From positions 1 through 33,522 of the forward strand of contig FTLJ01001445.1 in the NCBI GenBank assembly GCA_900155495.1: a DNA stretch of 33,522 nucleotides, given 5' to 3'. Shown here one piece after another: positions 30,787 through 33,522 of this stretch. Within the stretch, counting starts at the first letter, position 1, and the number at the start of each line of letters is the position of its first letter. The translations under genes and the position numbers were made by a program. The DNA is from Porogramme epimiltina (Eukaryota > Basidiomycota > Agaricomycetes > Polyporales > Polyporaceae). The notes below the pieces were generated by a model. It worked only from the letters and a program-made list of their open reading frames with translations. It did not search any database and had not been told where the DNA came from.

Positions 30787-33423
30787 ATGTCTGACAGAGG
30801 CTACGTAAATCTTGTGCGGCATCTTACCCGCGCGACCTCGACCCTCCCGCTCGAGACCCTCCAAGGCTCTATCGCGCACTACCTCGCGCGCCCGCCTGCG
30901 CCCGTCCCAGGCACTCCTACACCTCTCGTCGCGACCGTCCTTGCAAGCCCTCTTTTCCGACCATACACACATCCTACTCTCTCAGCGCTCTCATTGGTTT
31001 TCCGACATGCCGTCCACTTACGCGTCTCGGTGCTCAAGGAGGATGCGACGCGCACATCCTCCGGACTACTGTTCTCACGCGACCCTAGTGCGAAGGCTGC
31101 AGCGGGCTTGGGGAGGTGGTGTAGAGACGTATGGGAAGGATTTGCGGGCAGCGCGCCGCCGGTGCGGCTTGCGTGTGCGGCAGGGCTGTTGCTTGGACTG
31201 GAGGACTGGGAGGGCGAGTTGAGGATGAAGGAGAGGGAAGCGCGGATGCGGGCAAAGGCGGAGGAAGAGGTCGTGCTGGCTCTCGCGGAGATAGTCGATG
31301 CGTACGCTCCGGATGCCGTCGGGTGGGGCGCGGACTTCAAGCGGGCAGTGGAGGCCAGGGGGGAACAAGAAGGTGCGTGTGCAACGGTGTGTTGCGCGTG
31401 TGTACTTAGCGTTTTGCAAACAGACCCTCTCGCACTAGCTATTACACTCTCAAGCCAGTGTGCACCTTTGATCACGCCCCAGAGGCTACAAGCACTCCCC
31501 CTACCAGTACGTCGTGTAAAGCTACCCACGACTCTCCACCCTCCAGCTCATACATATACGTGTGTAGGCAATCCTAGATGTCCTAATGAGCACCATAGAC
31601 AGGGCCTTCCTTAGTGGAAGGTTCCTCGCCGAAGCCTCCGCCGCTGTTAGCATCAATGAGGAAGGGAAACTCACCATGATGGTATTCATGTTGTTTACTT
31701 TCAGTGTCCGGAATCTAACGCCCCTTGTAGTCAGTAAATCCTCTTTTGGACACAGTTCACAAGATTTCAGGGTCAACGTATATTACATCCATGGCGTCTT
31801 TCGCCAAGTTCACCTCGCTTGCCCTGGCTAATTTGGTTGAATCAAGACCAGCACCGGGTTGGGAAGCCATAGGACATGTACTGGGACGCCTCAGCCAGCT
31901 CACCTCAACATTGGAGAGCGACTGGTCCGGATCTCCATTGTCAGGGCTGTCCGAGGACGCGGACGCTGCTGGTGAATATTCCGATACAATGGTTATTAGC
32001 ATTTGTATTGACGTCATGGCTCGAAGACGACACAGTGCGAAAGACGGCTACAGCCACATGGCAGATTCTGAAGACCCTCCTTTTCACGACACTGATGATT
32101 TCTCAATCCGCTCTCTCGGCAGTTGTATTCACTCATAATCACGCCTCGTCATCATCGCCCTACGGCATCGCTCTGGAAGTTCTTCGCATCCTCTCTAACC
32201 TATCGTTCGTAATGCCGCAGTTCGGTGGGGTCGCGTCAGCATCCGAGGGTCTCCCTGAGCTCAAGCGCGCGTTCTACATGGCGCTCGATGTTTTGTCAGG
32301 GAGTGAGTCGGAGGCATGCCGATTTGTCGAAGGGCTGTGTCGGAGCCAAGAGATTGTAGGGAAGGGCAAAGGCATGTTTGACATCCTCCAGACCCTCTAC
32401 GTCTACGTTAACCTCTATTTTAGGCGTTGAAACGCTTCCCCGGAGTCTTCTTGATGCAAAGAAAGCGTTCGCACTCGCTTGCGTCGAACAGCTTGTGCCC
32501 ATTCTCCCGGAGTCAGCTATTGGGGACCAAGTATATCCCTTGTGTTTCCCGTGCGTTCTGTTACTTCTCACCCGGAGAGTTCGCAGCCTCACTATTTTTG
32601 GTAGACATCTCTGGGACGCTAGCCACCGGGAGACATATGAATCAGCGCACTCTGTTATGCTCGCAATTTTTATGACTCATGCGCAGAAGAGCAATGCCGG
32701 GAACTTTCAAATCATTACAGGACCCGCGTTCGCCGAAAAGATCATTCCTATGTATGCTAGGTGTCTCGTCGAGGTGCGCTGCTTGTCTCAAACTCAGGGT
32801 GAAAATTACTGAGACAAAGATGGACCACCCCACAGAACTCGACAGATGGCCTACTGAGTACCAACCAGTTGTGCATGGCATATGCCGCCCTTGTTAGAAG
32901 TACAAGCGCGTTCGGATACGCCGACCCGTCAAGGTCGAACACTCAGGCAGACTCTCTCGCATGGTACTGTGTCGAGATACTCCTGGACGCGATGCGACAC
33001 GCACGTTCGAGCTCTACTGGCGACACTATATCCTCTCATCCATCGGAAGCCCCGGTTGCGGCAGCCCCACGACCTTCAGCGCACCTGCATCGTCTCCATC
33101 TCACTCTCGTTTCAGTCGTCGCTTCTGTGTCGCTTGCTCTCCTCCCTCGACTTCTCGCCGAAGTCGAATCTATCATCACAACTCTTTCACTAGAACACGA
33201 AGATTCTGAGGAATTTGCACCAGGGATGCGTGAGCTAGTCGCATTGCTCTTCAAGACAATATCCGAAAGTGTCGGCGACGCCGAGAAGTCGTACGCCATC
33301 AACTGGTGGAATGAACATCGCGGCGTCTTGGATGGAAGGAGGAGCGCGGCACTGGACTCCGCGCACAGAGAACAGGAGACTGTCCCTCGGCCGGACACAC
33401 CCGATGCGGTTTCACGCTTGTAA
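30787..33423 (+). CDS. PEX8: Candidate peroxin Pex8 (intraperoxisomal import factor)
   Basis: Eight exons: 30787-31372, 31424-31506, 31568-31681, 31731-31971, 32036-32371, 32424-32550, 32605-32773 and 32836-33423, giving 747 residues. The chain is alpha-helical and leucine-rich throughout, like the alpha-solenoid peroxin Pex8. Family-like blocks include VRLACAAGLLLGLEDWEGEL, FAKFTSLALANLVES, CLVENSTDGLLSTNQLCMAY and RLHLTLVSVVASVSLALLPR. The C-terminus is SRL, a valid PTS1 peroxisome-targeting signal, as Pex8 proteins carry. Pex8 works on the luminal side of the peroxisomal membrane, linking the docking and RING complexes of matrix import. Length agrees with the family. Intron 5 (32372-32423) requires a GC-AG junction. 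Intron 1 (51 nt) is in frame and stop-free. An upstream ATG at 30667 is possible. Pex8 is poorly conserved, so the name is a well-supported guess, not certain. Confidence 0.72.
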
Positions 33424-33522
33424 CCGGAGCACATCGCAATCACATGCGGATCACTTCTTCCATGGCCATAACTATCGTCTACACCGCCAGACAGGGAGCA
33501 GTGGATTCTATGAGAGATTTTG

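Overview
The window is nuclear DNA from a filamentous basidiomycete, most likely an Agaricomycete. It is GC-rich, genes lie on both strands, and nearly every gene is cut by short introns (mostly 45-70 nt, GTRNGT donors, CTNAC/CTAAC-like branch sites, YAG acceptors). There is a full eukaryotic gene set (Miro, POP1, borealin, a mitochondrial carrier) and no bacterial-style operons. I spliced the genes by hand from reading frame, splice consensus and remembered family conservation. Total exon lengths divide by three in every model, giving about 65 introns.

Left part (1-7.3 kb): about 2.3 kb of GC-rich DNA without a gene I can support, then an accessory-looking block. It holds three copies of a DUF952 gene on the minus strand (2354-2773, a broken copy at 3161-3632, and 6710-7309), with a 5-exon MFS transporter (4003-5864) between copies 2 and 3. 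Copies 2 and 3 belong to a roughly 510-bp duplicated segment that extends past the coding region. Copy 2 carries a one-base insertion exactly at the conserved YIHLS motif.

Middle (8.3-20.4 kb): a mitochondrial NAD+/FAD/folate-type carrier (minus), a small DUF427 protein (plus), an Erg26-like sterol C-4 decarboxylating dehydrogenase (minus), an F-box/WD-type protein (minus), the mitochondrial Rho GTPase Miro/Gem1 (plus, 14 exons), and a von Willebrand A-domain protein (plus).

Right part (21-33.4 kb): a Tma23/GPATCH4-like G-patch nucleolar protein (minus), divergent from a borealin/Nbl1-type chromosomal passenger subunit (plus). Next come the RNase P/MRP subunit POP1 (minus, 12 exons), divergent from a small mitochondrial coiled-coil membrane protein (plus), a secreted Ser/Thr-rich protein with a clear TATA promoter and 5'UTR intron (plus), and a long protein with Pex8 character ending in the peroxisomal signal SRL (plus).

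The genes are mostly unrelated housekeeping functions, arranged as divergent pairs with short shared promoters and convergent pairs with short 3' gaps. I see no biosynthetic cluster, CRISPR, phage or transposase gene. The features most worth a second look are the DUF952 triplication around a transporter, three GC-AG introns, several stop-free introns whose length divides by three, and the secreted protein whose last donor site itself contains a stop codon.
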